From positions 1 through 64,000 of the forward strand of contig NZ_JARVSM010000001.1 of the NCBI RefSeq assembly GCF_030209175.1: a DNA stretch of 64,000 nt, given 5' to 3'. Both the position numbers and the translations under genes were made by a program. Of the stretch, positions 1-7,614 are shown piece by piece. The notes below the pieces were generated by a model that had not been told where the DNA came from, searched no databases, and saw nothing but the letters and a program-made list of their open reading frames with translations. Origin of the DNA: Pseudomonas sp. efr-133-TYG-5 (GTDB lineage Bacteria; Pseudomonadota; Gammaproteobacteria; Pseudomonadales; Pseudomonadaceae). Every line of letters begins with the position of its first letter. Within the stretch, counting starts at the first letter, position 1.

Positions 1-91
1 GCTCCGCGTGGGAATGCCTCTGGGGACGCTCCGCGTCCAGTGACGCGGAGCGTCAAGGGCTGCATTCCCACGCAGGAGCGTGGGAACGATC
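1..91. repeat. REP-like palindromic unit (copy 1, cut by window edge)
   Basis: An outer inverted pair (CGCGTGGGAATGC against GCATTCCCACGC, extended by GGAGCGTGGGAACGATC on the right) encloses an inner hairpin (GACGCTCCGCGTC and GACGCGGAGCGTC). This is the extragenic palindrome style common in fluorescent pseudomonads. The left arm is cut by the window start. A near-identical unit follows 133 bases later. Confidence 0.85.
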
Positions 92-121
92 GAGATAAAT
101 CAGTTCGGTGGCTGTGGCTTT

Positions 122-223
122 GATCGTTCCCACGCTCCGCGTGGGAATGCCTCTAGGGACGCTCCGCGTCCAGTGACGCAGAGCGTCACGGCTGCATTCC
201 CACGCAGGAGCGTGGGAACGATC
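122..223. repeat. REP-like palindromic unit (copy 2)
   Basis: A complete copy of the preceding palindrome: GATCGTTCCCACGCTCCGCG on the left pairs with the GGAGCGTGGGAACGATC end on the right, with an inner GACGCTCCGCGTC hairpin. It lies just past the stop codon of the minus-strand gene at 233-547 and could act as its transcription terminator or mRNA stabiliser. The two units differ at only a few positions. Confidence 0.85.
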
Positions 224-232
224 AGATCAAAA

Positions 233-547
233 CTAGTTCGGCGGCCGCTGCGGCTTCACCGACGTGCCAAACGTATTGCCCATCCGCGTACCGGTGGCCG
301 CCGGCGTCGCCAGTCCCACTTGATTCGGCGGGCGCTTGTTGACCGGCACATTCATCGCTTCCTGATTCTTCTGCGCAGCCGCCGCGCCGTCGGGGTTGTT
401 GCCCATCTGCTGGCTCAGGCAGTCGTAATTCGGCGCCTTGTAACCGCCCACGGTCACCTCGACGCAACCCACTGCCTGCTCGGCATGCACGCCGCCCGAC
501 AGCGTCAACAACAACCCGCTCAGCGCCAATGTCCACAGTGATTTCAT
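233..547 (-). CDS. Small secreted hypothetical protein
   Basis: A 104-residue protein with a clear N-terminal signal peptide (residues 1-22, ending VHA). The mature part is short, polar and proline/glutamine rich, with two cysteines near residues 28 and 43. The start is supported by AGGAGG six bases upstream of the ATG. I do not recognise a domain. It is divergent from vreA and shares its upstream region, so it may be read under similar conditions. The last codons of the gene appear again, degraded, about 133 bases downstream as part of the duplicated REP unit. No function is proposed beyond export to the periplasm. Confidence 0.7.
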   Translation of the reverse strand: MKSLWTLALSGLLLTLSGGVHAEQAVGCVEVTVGGYKAPNYDCLSQQMGNNPDGAAAAQKNQEAMNVPVNKRPPNQVGLATPAATGTRMGNTFGTSVKPQRPPN

Positions 548-638
548 GCTGGCCTCCTGGCCGGCCCGAAGGGGCCGCTCTGACTCAGGAGTCTAGTGCA
601 ACGGGCGCGCCGATCCCGTGATGGTTTTTTTGCAGCGT

Positions 639-656
639 CCGTCACACCAGATTCAT
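639..656 (+). promoter_or_regulatory. Candidate PHO box upstream of vreA
   Basis: Two heptamers, CCGTCAC and GATTCAT, separated by four bases, match 5/7 and 4/7 of the CTGTCAT half-sites of the PhoB consensus. In P. aeruginosa the vreAIR genes are reported to be PhoB controlled, so the position is expected. The site lies only 15 bases before the assumed vreA ATG, which leaves little room for a leader. The real start may therefore be a downstream GTG (698), or the site may be fortuitous. Confidence 0.35.
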
Positions 657-670
657 AAACAGCCCTCAGG

Positions 671-1417
671 ATGACGGTTTTCAGGGGTGCGTCAGCCGTG
701 CAGCGAGGCCAGGCCAGGGAGGTTTTTCCGCGTTCAACGCTTGCGCGCCGGGTGAGCCTGGGGCTGCTGCTCGTCCTGTCATTGCGCAGTGCGGCGGCCG
801 AACCGGTGCCGGCGACGCTGCGCATGACGCTGCACATTCCGGCCCAGGAACTGGCCCACGCCCTGGACCAGTACAGCCGCGCCACGGGTATGGCGGTGCT
901 GGTCGACAGCCAGTTGAGTCGCGGTCGGCGGTCGTTAGCCGTGGATGGCGAATACACCGCCGCCGATGCCTTGCGCCGCTTGCTCGGCGGCAGTGGCCTG
1001 ATGGCCAAGTATGCCCGCGACGATGCGTTCACCCTGCAGGTGGCGCAGGTCGAGGATGTTGCGCTACCCGTGGACAAACCCGCGCCCGCCAGCGCGGCGC
1101 TCAACCGCAATTACGCCACGGCGGTGCAGGCCGCGCTCGAGCGCAACCTGTGCCGTTCGCCGCTGACCCGGCCCGGCAGTTTTCGCGCGGTGTTGCAGGT
1201 GTGGATCGGCCGCGATGGCGTGGTGCAGCACAATCGGCTGCTCACCTCCACCGGTGATACCCGGCGCGATGCGGCGCTGATCGACAGTTTTCGCACGTTG
1301 AAGATCGACCGGCCGACACCCGGCGCGCTGCGCCAACCGGTCACCTTGCTGTTGTTACCCGAATCGTCAGGAAAGCGCATGGAATGCACACAAAGGGAAG
1401 GAGTTTCCGGGGGATGA
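671..1417 (+). CDS. vreA: VreA-like STN-domain signalling protein
   Basis: A 248-residue envelope protein. A hydrophobic segment at about residues 28-43 looks like a signal peptide or anchor. An STN (secretin/TonB short N-terminal) domain spans about 50-125 and a TonB-like C-terminal domain about 145-240. There is no beta-barrel, unlike ordinary TonB-dependent transducers. This architecture together with the following ECF sigma and FecR genes and nearby hxc genes matches VreA (PA0674) of the PUMA3 cell-surface-signalling system of P. aeruginosa. There it passes an unknown signal to the anti-sigma factor. The gene overlaps the sigma gene by ATGA, so the two are probably translationally coupled. 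The start is uncertain: ATG 671 has a weak ribosome site and GTG 698 is an alternative. Confidence 0.8.
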   Translation: MTVFRGASAVQRGQAREVFPRSTLARRVSLGLLLVLSLRSAAAEPVPATLRMTLHIPAQELAHALDQYSRATGMAVLVDSQLSRGRRSLAVDGEYTAADALRRLLGGSGLMAKYARDDAFTLQVAQVEDVALPVDKPAPASAALNRNYATAVQAALERNLCRSPLTRPGSFRAVLQVWIGRDGVVQHNRLLTSTGDTRRDAALIDSFRTLKIDRPTPGALRQPVTLLLLPESSGKRMECTQREGVSGG

Positions 1418-1959
1418 AAGACGCCGGACAAAGTTCGCTGGTCCAGCTGTTCCTGACGTCCTACGAGGACTTTCGGGTACGCCTGCGGCGCCGTCTCGGC
1501 TCCGAGGACCTGGCCAACGACGTGCTGCACGAAACCTACCTGCGGGTCGACCGCATGGAGACCCCGGCGAACATCGCGCGGCCCAACGCCTACCTGTATC
1601 GCATGGCCCTGAACATCGCCGCCGACCGCCGCCAGGCCGATGCGCGCCTGCTCACCGGCAGCGAGGTCGAGGAGCTGTTGCAGATCGGCGACGAAGCGCT
1701 GGACCCGGCGCGGGTGGTCGGCGGGCAGAAGGAAATCCAGTCACTGCTCAACGCCTTGTACGAGTTGCCCGCGCGACGTCGACGAATCTTCATCGCTGCC
1801 CGGCTGGAGGAGGCACCGCACCTGGAAATTTCCCAGCGTTTCGGCATTTCCACGCGCATGGTCGAGAAGGAAATCAAGGCAGCGCTGGGCCACTGTGCGG
1901 CGAAACTGGAAAGAAAAGTGTTTCAGCGGTTCGGTCGCGGGGCCGGAAAACCGTCTTGA
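1414..1959 (+). CDS. vreI: ECF sigma factor VreI (FecI family)
   Basis: A 181-residue ECF sigma factor. Region 2 lies at about residues 8-75 (ANDVLHETYLRV, RPNAYLYRMALNIAADRRR-like core). Region 4 lies at about 110-165, with a helix-turn-helix around EISQRFGISTRMVEKEI. I chose ATG 1414 because it follows GGGAAGGAG and overlaps the vreA stop; the longer frame from 1384 lies inside vreA. By position and family it is the counterpart of VreI (PA0675). In P. aeruginosa VreI directs transcription of hxc and neighbouring genes when phosphate is scarce. VreR, encoded next, should be its membrane-bound regulator. Confidence 0.9.
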   Translation: MKDAGQSSLVQLFLTSYEDFRVRLRRRLGSEDLANDVLHETYLRVDRMETPANIARPNAYLYRMALNIAADRRQADARLLTGSEVEELLQIGDEALDPARVVGGQKEIQSLLNALYELPARRRRIFIAARLEEAPHLEISQRFGISTRMVEKEIKAALGHCAAKLERKVFQRFGRGAGKPS

Positions 1960-1997
1960 GAGAAGAGTCCCGATTAATCCGTTGAGTATTTGCGCGT

Positions 1998-2936
1998 TTG
2001 AACATCTTCCGTCTGACACCGGCCGAGCCGACGGCCGCCGAACGCCTGCACAGCGAAGCCCGCGACTGGCTGATCTTGCTGACCTCGGGGCGCGCCACCG
2101 TGGCCGACGCCCGGGCCTTGCGCCAGTGGTGCGCACAGAGCCCCGAACATGCCCGCGCCTTTGAAGAATGCAAGCGCCTGTGGCAGCAATTGCGCCCGGC
2201 GGCCGAAGCCGTGCAGGCCCCACGCGGCTTTGGCCGGCGTGCCTTTCTCGGCGGTGCGATTGCGGCATCGGCGGCGTTCCTGCTGGTGCGCGGCACGATT
2301 CCCGGCGGTTTCTCCGGGCTTGGCGCCGACTACATCACCGAAGTTGGCCAGCAGCGCCGCATCGAACCGGCCGAAGGCCTGAGCCTGGAGCTCAATACCC
2401 AGACGCGAATCAATCAGCGCGCTGTTGATGACGGCTTGCAAGGGTTCGAACTGCTCAGCGGCGAAGTCGAAGTGCAGACCTCGCGCCTGCCCTTGGCGAT
2501 GCAGGCGGGCGGCGGTTGGCTGCGGGCCAGCCGGGCGCGGTTCAACCTGCGCAACATCGATCAGCAAGTCTGCGTGACCTGCCTTGATGGCGCGGTCGAG
2601 GTGGATGTCGAGGGTCGCAGCTTGCGCCTGGAGCCGGGCCAGCAACTGAGCTACGACGCACAGCAGGTCGGCACCGTGCAAAGCGTCGACACTGCCGCGG
2701 TGATGAACTGGCGCCAACAGGTGCTGGTGTTCAACGGCGCGACCCTGAGCCAGATGATCGACGAGATCAACCGCTACCGACCGGGCATGCTGCTGTTGCT
2801 CAACCGCGAGCTGGGCCAGCGCCGGGTGCAGGCGCGATTCAACCTCAACCAACTGGCGGGCGTGGCGCTGCTGATTCGCGATGCCTACGGCGTCAAATGC
2901 ACGAAATTGCCGGGCGGCGTGGTCGTCCTCAGCTGA
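1998..2936 (+). CDS. vreR: FecR-family anti-sigma regulator VreR
   Basis: A 312-residue inner-membrane regulator. The cytoplasmic N-terminus (about residues 10-65) has the DUF4880 pattern that binds the ECF sigma factor (AREWL-like start, RQWCAQSPEHARAF). One membrane segment lies at about 78-97 (RRAFLGGAIAASAAFLLVRG). A periplasmic FecR domain spans about 110-210 and a C-terminal STN-like module about 245-312. It starts at TTG 1998, 38 bases after vreI, with no strong ribosome site, so its level may depend on coupling. It is the counterpart of VreR (PA0676), which holds VreI inactive until VreA signals. Confidence 0.88.
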   Translation: MNIFRLTPAEPTAAERLHSEARDWLILLTSGRATVADARALRQWCAQSPEHARAFEECKRLWQQLRPAAEAVQAPRGFGRRAFLGGAIAASAAFLLVRGTIPGGFSGLGADYITEVGQQRRIEPAEGLSLELNTQTRINQRAVDDGLQGFELLSGEVEVQTSRLPLAMQAGGGWLRASRARFNLRNIDQQVCVTCLDGAVEVDVEGRSLRLEPGQQLSYDAQQVGTVQSVDTAAVMNWRQQVLVFNGATLSQMIDEINRYRPGMLLLLNRELGQRRVQARFNLNQLAGVALLIRDAYGVKCTKLPGGVVVLS

Positions 2937-2981
2937 GCCTTTTCAGCTCGCTGCCAACCCCAAATCCCCAGCCCCCCATCC

Positions 2982-3005
2982 CATGTGGGAGCTGGCTTGC
3001 CAGCG
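2982..3005. repeat. REP half-element (TGTGGGAGC type)
   Basis: TGTGGGAGCTGGCTTGCCAG followed by CGAA is the classic Pseudomonas REP core, with a GCTGGC/GCCAGC hairpin. It sits between the convergent vreR and hxcW genes and may help end transcription from both sides. Confidence 0.8.
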
Positions 3006-3103
3006 AAGACGACCAGACAGCAAACACATCTCCAACTGACCACACCACGCCAACGCAGCAACTGCCGACGGTAGCGATCCTGTGATCTCCAACGGAACGG
3101 GCA

Positions 3104-3132
3104 AAGGTCGCAGCCTGCGGCAGCGCCTACAC
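3104..3132. repeat. REP-like element (CGCAGCCTGCGGCAGC type)
   Basis: AAAGGTCGCAGCCTGCGGCA followed by GCGCCTACA resembles a second REP family frequent between genes of fluorescent pseudomonads. It contains a small GCTGC-type hairpin and ends just before the hxcW stop codon. Confidence 0.65.
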
Positions 3133-3148
3133 CAAGACGTACCTGCGC

Positions 3149-3757
3149 TCAGTTCAGCGGCCCCATCACCTGGCGATAACTCTCCGGCCCCTGCGGCGTC
3201 TGCCGGGTCAGGCGAATCTCCAGCCCGGCCGGATCTTCCCGGCGGTTGCCGCTCAACTGGCGCCAGCCCTTGTCGATGTCCCAGACCCGCACCTGCGCGT
3301 CACTCACCTGAGTCAACACCGCCACGCCCGCACCCGGTGCCGGCAGGGGATAGCGGCTGCGCGCCGGGGCGACGGCGCGGTACAGGGTGTCGCCCTTGAG
3401 CCACCAGCGCACGCGTTGCAGCGCGCCGGGTGGCTCGGCGGCGCTGCGGATGATGTCCAGGCGAAAACCGCGGCTGTCGCTGCTGCGCACGGTGAGGGCG
3501 GGTGGGGCGCTGGGTGGTTCGTCGTCGACGCCGACTTTTTTCGGTTCGCTGAGCTCGATGCCGGCGCGCAGGTCGACGTCGCGCTGCAACTGATTGAGGG
3601 TGCGCAGCAGGCTGTCGCTCTGCTCGGCGCTGGCCTGCAGGTGGCTGTCGGCGCGCGTCACGCTGTCGAGGCCGCGCCAGGCGATCAGGCTGACCACCGC
3701 CATCAGCAGGATCGCCACCATCACTTCGATCAGGGTGAAACCGGTCTGCCTGTTCAT
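3149..3757 (-). CDS. hxcW: Type II secretion minor pseudopilin HxcW (GspJ)
   Basis: A 202-residue minor pseudopilin of the Hxc type II system. It has a short basic leader (MNRQTG), a prepilin peptidase site GFTLIE and a hydrophobic helix at about residues 7-27. The globular domain ends with QGPESYRQVMGPLN. Length and the SLLRTLNQLQRDVDLRAG region fit GspJ, which sits at the tip of the pseudopilus with GspI, H and K. It overlaps hxcU by four bases (ATGA) and is read after it on the minus strand, as for PA0677-PA0678. It convergently faces vreR. Confidence 0.9.
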   Translation of the reverse strand: MNRQTGFTLIEVMVAILLMAVVSLIAWRGLDSVTRADSHLQASAEQSDSLLRTLNQLQRDVDLRAGIELSEPKKVGVDDEPPSAPPALTVRSSDSRGFRLDIIRSAAEPPGALQRVRWWLKGDTLYRAVAPARSRYPLPAPGAGVAVLTQVSDAQVRVWDIDKGWRQLSGNRREDPAGLEIRLTRQTPQGPESYRQVMGPLN

Positions 3758-4206
3758 TGCACGCTGATCCGGCCACCGGCGTCGCGCAGAACGCTGAGGC
3801 GATTACTGCCGTCGGACAGCGTCAGTTGCAGCGGCGGGTTGATCCATTCGGGGCTGAGTAGGACTTTCTGCTTGGGCTCCACGCGCACTTCGAGTTTCGG
3901 GCTGTGCCAGGGGCGCGGGCGCAATTGCGGGTCCTGAGCGAAGTGGTCGAAACCCTTGCCGCTGTCACTGCGGCGGCTGAAGCGAAAGCCCTTGGCGTCG
4001 CTCAACCAGGCAATCGGCCGCCCATCGGCGCGCGCCTCGGCCTGGGCGATTTGCAGCACTTGCGCCAGGCGATCAGCGTCCTTGCGCAGCAACTGCAACG
4101 GATCGGGCTTGATGCTCAAACTGATCGCGGCACTGGCGATGCCGATGATCACCAGCACCACCATCAACTCGATCAGGGTGAAGCCTTGCTGCCGGCAGCG
4201 GTTCAT
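3754..4206 (-). CDS. hxcU: Type II secretion minor pseudopilin HxcU (GspH)
   Basis: A 150-residue minor pseudopilin with leader MNRCRQQG, cleavage motif GFTLIE and a hydrophobic helix at about residues 9-30, followed by a GspH-type beta-rich domain. I place the start at ATG 4206 because AAGGAG lies ten bases upstream. The longer frame to 4266 would add 20 residues before the prepilin leader. GspH proteins form the pseudopilus tip assembly. It is first of the minus-strand pair hxcU-hxcW and is divergent from hxcP, with a short shared promoter region (4207-4339). Confidence 0.9.
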   Translation of the reverse strand: MNRCRQQGFTLIELMVVLVIIGIASAAISLSIKPDPLQLLRKDADRLAQVLQIAQAEARADGRPIAWLSDAKGFRFSRRSDSGKGFDHFAQDPQLRPRPWHSPKLEVRVEPKQKVLLSPEWINPPLQLTLSDGSNRLSVLRDAGGRISVQ

Positions 4207-4339
4207 CGATTGCGCACTCCTTGGCGTCCAGCGCTGTCCCAAAAAAACATCCTGCACGGCCAACATGTAAGGCGTGTGAAATAAAACCGTGAGAATTGCC
4301 GCGTAGGCTGGTCAGCGGGACTAAAAGGAGATTCAGCCC

Positions 4340-4771
4340 ATGCTGTTCAGTGCACGGTTTTCCCCGCCACAGATGGTCCAGGCCGTCACCTTGCTGGCGG
4401 CGCTGGCGGGCGTCGCCATCTGGTCGTCACTGCTGCTGACGCCCGCCGAATCGCACACCCCCACGGTGGCCCCGCAAGCGCTGGCCGCGCGCAGCGACAA
4501 TCCGGCGTTGCAGTGGTTTTCCAACCAGACGGCACCGGTGGACATCAAAGTCAGCGGCGTCATGACCGGCAGCCGCGGCGCCGTGGCAATCCTCAGCCTC
4601 AACGACGGCCCACCACAAAGCTTTCTGCAGGGCGAACGCATCAGTGCTGGCGTGAAGTTGCTGGCGGTGGAGGGGGATGCGGTGGTGATAGAGCAGGGTG
4701 GGGAAGAGGTGCGGTTGGGGGTGGAGAAGTTGCCGGAGGGGCCGGGGTTGCCGCGGTTGAGGGGGCCTTGA
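4340..4771 (+). CDS. hxcP: Type II secretion inner-membrane protein HxcP (GspC-like)
   Basis: A 143-residue bitopic protein. One membrane helix spans about residues 12-34. A short periplasmic homology region spans about 50-125 (VDIKVSGVMTGSRGAVAIL and a GERI motif), which in GspC contacts the secretin. There is no PDZ or coiled-coil domain, so it is shorter than classical GspC (about 270 residues); small versions occur in Hxc systems. AAAAGGAG lies before the ATG. In PAO1 the next gene is hxcV; here a block of about 10.7 kb of foreign genes intervenes. Confidence 0.85.
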   Translation: MLFSARFSPPQMVQAVTLLAALAGVAIWSSLLLTPAESHTPTVAPQALAARSDNPALQWFSNQTAPVDIKVSGVMTGSRGAVAILSLNDGPPQSFLQGERISAGVKLLAVEGDAVVIEQGGEEVRLGVEKLPEGPGLPRLRGP

Positions 4772-4949
4772 TTTTTAGTGGGTTGTTTCACCAGCTGGTT
4801 TGAAACGGGTTTGTGTGAATGTCCTCTGTCGGCCGACTCTGTTGAAAAAATCGGCGTTCGGATTCAGTCTCTTCTACAGCGCCGATCCATAACGGTCGTT
4901 CCATCAGAGTTTCGGGCACCATAACGACTTTAAAAACAGAACCTTGAAT

Positions 4950-5186
4950 ATGAATCATGAACTTTGGCAGGAACCTGATGGCTGTCAGACCTTTTGTCTA
5001 GCTGGTGCTGAAGGTGATGGTGCGCGTGCGCTTATGCATTCGGAAGCGAAGCTTGTTTGGGAGGTTAAGGCTGAAAGTCATTTCGAAGCGATGACTAAAT
5101 ATTATGCGCACATGCAGTGGAGCGAGTATCAGACGGACTTTCCCGAACAAGACAAGGCTTCCTACAGGAAACTGGGCTGGGAATGA
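4950..5186 (+). CDS. Small acidic hypothetical protein within the IS element
   Basis: A 78-residue protein beginning MNHELWQEPDG, rich in aromatic and acidic residues and without signal peptide or membrane segment. I chose ATG 4950 rather than the TTG at 4944. It resembles conserved short cytosolic proteins of pseudomonads and other gammaproteobacteria that have no assigned role (pattern FEAMTKYYAHMQWSEY). It lies between the left inverted end and the transposase remnant of the IS1182-like element, so it may have been captured there or predate the insertion. The function is unknown. Confidence 0.6.
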   Translation: MNHELWQEPDGCQTFCLAGAEGDGARALMHSEAKLVWEVKAESHFEAMTKYYAHMQWSEYQTDFPEQDKASYRKLGWE

Positions 5187-5336
5187 CCAGTTAAGAGTCG
5201 GATGAAACTGCGGAACCCTTTCTATCTGGTAACCACTTGCCATGGTCTGGTTTGGGTCGACTTTGCTAAGAATGGCGCCCCTGTGTCGTCTACGGCAAAA
5301 GCACTCCATCGGCCTGCGAAAGAGTACGAAGCATCA

Positions 5337-6199
5337 TGGGACAGTTATCGAGTGGGCAGGATCGACTGTGTTACTCGTTCAACCTTGAAGATCCCATCCC
5401 AGCCAATTACCTTCTGCGCAGCATTGATCAATGTCTCGATCTGAGCGACCTGCGCCATTACCTCGCCGATTTTATAGCTCAATTGGGCGTCCGTCGATTG
5501 ATCCAGAACTGATGATTCGCATGCTGACCGTCGGCTACTGCGACGGCATTCGCTCCGAACGGCGGTTGTGCGAAGAGGCGCATTTGAACCTGGCGTATCG
5601 CTGGTCCTGCCGGTTGAGGCTTGAAGATGAAGTCCCCAACCAATCGAATTTTTCCAAAAAATCGACGCGGCCGTTTTCGCGACAGTGATCTGTTTCGCTG
5701 GTTGTTCAATGAAGTGCTGCGTCGCTGCATGGACGTCGGCCTGGTCAAAGGCGAAGGCTTTGCCGTGGACGCCAACATCATTAAAGGGGATGCCAGTCGG
5801 GAGCGTGGCGTACCGGGTGATGAACAGGTCAACTCGAGCGATCCGGCCCTGAGCACCCGCGCCGTGCGTGAGTACCTTGAAGACCTCGATGAAGAGACTT
5901 TGGCCGAATCGCTACCGAATTGCCTGTCGCTGACGGATCCTCAAGCCCGCTGAACCGCTGACTCAGGCGGCCAAGATTTCTACGCTTACTCCACGAATTA
6001 TCTGATCGATACCGAGCACGGCGTGATTGTGGATGTGGAACCTACACCGGCTCATCGAACGGCCGAGGTTGAGAGCACCAAGACAATGATCGAACGGGTC
6101 GAAGCGCAGTTCGACATCAAGCCAGAACGCTTGCCGCTGCGGTAAAGAACCTGCGACGGCTGGCCAAATTTACCTCTCAAGGGCCACCGGGCCCGGGAT
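5337..6199 (+). pseudogene. IS1182-family transposase, broken
   Basis: The frame opens at ATG 5337 (MGQLSSGQ, with LEDPIPANYLLRSIDQCLDL) and shifts near 5470, where one T appears lost. It continues in a second frame (IGRPSIDPELMIRMLTVGYC) and shifts again near 5655 to a third (FRDSDLFRWLFNEVLRRCMD). A stop follows at 5951-5953. The later part (DTEHGVIVDVEPTPAHRTAE) then joins directly to the C-terminal end (NLRRLAKFTSQGPPGPG). The segment with the remaining catalytic core, more than 100 codons in typical relatives, is deleted. With two frameshifts, a stop and a deletion it cannot make active transposase. Confidence 0.85.
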
Positions 6200-6489
6200 A
6201 GGTGCGCGTGCACTAAGCAAAAAACCTCGAACCAACCCAATAACCGAGCAGCAAAGGTCAACGAAGGTCCGAGAAACCACTGAATGTGGCGAGTAGGTTC
6301 TACACTGATGTTCATGCCTGAGTTTCAGGCGATCTAAAAATCGACTTTTTCAACAGAATCGGCCAATAGCTGTCTGTGGTGCATTTGGTGGCATAGGATC
6401 AGTGGAGATTGGAGCAATGACTCATCGCTACCGACGGTGGTAGTCACTATTGCAGTTAGTGGGCTCACAGCCACTGCGTAACAGCGGAG

Positions 6490-6906
6490 TCAGTCACCAT
6501 CATCTGATTTAAGGGCCTTGTTTTCTGCATTTCCCGGAAGCGTATCGATGACGGTTACGGTCGCGCATGCTTTTAATAGTCGCTCCACATCTTCCGCGCT
6601 ATATCCATTGGCTTCAATGGCAACTGAGCCACTGTTCACTTGGATCAGTACGCGTCTGCTTTTCCGAGCCTGGACCCAAGAGATGATCACTTTAGCAATG
6701 CCGTTCCAAGGCATGGCATCGCTCAGCGCTGAGATCATCTCGGTGAAACCCGAAGCCTGCGGCTGTCTTGAAAACTGCATCACGCTCGAATGGTGGATGG
6801 AGGCATCGTCCAACTCCGCAAGAAAAGAATCTTTACTGTGCTTGAAGAGGGTGAAGCGGATCGCGATTACAGCTCGGTCATTCATTGGTGCCACCCGTCC
6901 TGACAT
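6490..6906 (-). CDS. EACC1-like small protein (conflict-system component?)
   Basis: A 138-residue cytosolic protein; an internal start at 6885 (MNDRAVIAI) is equally possible. The C-terminal half, with a WVQARKSRRVLIQVNSGSVA core followed by EANGYSAEDVERLLKAC, resembles the effector-associated constant component EACC1 described in bacterial conflict systems. There it sits beside protease-like effectors. No such effector is adjacent here. The gene is divergent from the kinase/PurA-like operon starting at 7072, with about 165 bases between them, so it may belong to the same defence-type island. The family assignment is from pattern memory only. Confidence 0.5.
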   Translation of the reverse strand: MSGRVAPMNDRAVIAIRFTLFKHSKDSFLAELDDASIHHSSVMQFSRQPQASGFTEMISALSDAMPWNGIAKVIISWVQARKSRRVLIQVNSGSVAIEANGYSAEDVERLLKACATVTVIDTLPGNAENKALKSDDGD

Positions 6907-7071
6907 AGTTTAAAAAAAGCCCCACTAACTCACTGAGTAGTCGCTAAAGAGCGGCCACTTCGTTGTGAGGTCCATTGGCCCCAGACCTCGTGTTAAGAAA
7001 ACTCGGCCCGCCTCACCAGCTAAGCTACTCTTTAACACTATATCGGATGCGCAAGACAGGGATCGTCAACC

Positions 7072-7611
7072 TTGAAGCGACTACTGCTCCTAAGTGGCCC
7101 TATGGCCAGTGGCAAGACTTCGATTTCCGCTGCTCTCCAAGAACTCCATGGGTTTATTCCGATAAGTAGCGGTTCCTTTCTACGTGGGTGCCTAGTTTCC
7201 CGGGGTGAGCCGTTTAATCGTCATAACCTCCAAGCACTCGGTGATTCTTTCGACAAAGCCACCGATTTCTCCTGGCTCATAGAATCCGTAGCAAACTCGG
7301 CCATACAAGCTCGGCCAGATGTCGAAAATTGGTTATTGGATGCTGTCCGCAAGCCCCGACAGGTTGAATTGTTCATACTCCGTTTCGGCAATGCAGTGAG
7401 GCATGTACACGTCATCGCGCCCGAGTCTGTCCTGGAACTGAGGTACGCTCGACGTAGCGCGACCGACCTCAACGAATATAAAAAAAACGTGCTGCATCCC
7501 AACGAGCAGAGTGCCCGCTCGCTCTTAGGTTTTGCGGACAAAGTTCTCGACACTCACGCGTACACCGCATCTCAAATTGCGGATCAAATAATGGGAATCT
7601 GGGAGATGTAG
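7072..7611 (+). CDS. P-loop nucleotide kinase-like protein (operon gene 1)
   Basis: A 179-residue P-loop protein. A Walker A motif (SGPMASGKTS, residues 8-17) lies at the very N-terminus, as in small-molecule and nucleotide kinases. A lid-like basic stretch (ELRYARRS) follows near residue 123-130. No membrane segment is present. It probably phosphorylates a nucleotide or nucleoside, but the substrate cannot be read from the sequence. Translation appears to begin at TTG 7072. The stop is three bases before the start of the next gene, whose N-terminal domain is a second kinase of the same general type, so the two proteins probably work together. It is not a recognisable adenylate, thymidylate or dephospho-CoA kinase by eye. 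Confidence 0.75.
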   Translation: MKRLLLLSGPMASGKTSISAALQELHGFIPISSGSFLRGCLVSRGEPFNRHNLQALGDSFDKATDFSWLIESVANSAIQARPDVENWLLDAVRKPRQVELFILRFGNAVRHVHVIAPESVLELRYARRSATDLNEYKKNVLHPNEQSARSLLGFADKVLDTHAYTASQIADQIMGIWEM

Positions 7612-7614
7612 CAC

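Larger units (their letters stand above)
4831..6364. mobile_element. Degenerate IS1182-family element with inverted ends
   Basis: GGCCGACTCTGTTGAAAAAA at 4831 (through TCG at 4853) and CGACTTTTTCAACAGAATCG at 6342 (through GCC at 6364) are inverted copies matching at 21 of 23 positions, so they look like the ends of one element. Between them lie a broken transposase (5337-6199) and a small intact gene (4950-5186). No convincing target duplication is visible beside the ends. The element marks the left side of the accessory block inside the hxc cluster. The gene between the left end and the transposase is not expected in a plain IS of this family. Confidence 0.7.

Noticed and set aside
1384..1413. 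Upstream start for the sigma factor
   Set aside because: ATG 1384 lies within vreA and lacks a ribosome site, whereas ATG 1414 has GGGAAGGAG and the usual overlap.
5202..5444. An 80-codon frame between the small gene and the transposase
   Set aside because: It runs into the first, out-of-frame part of the transposase remnant and looks like a by-product of the frameshift.
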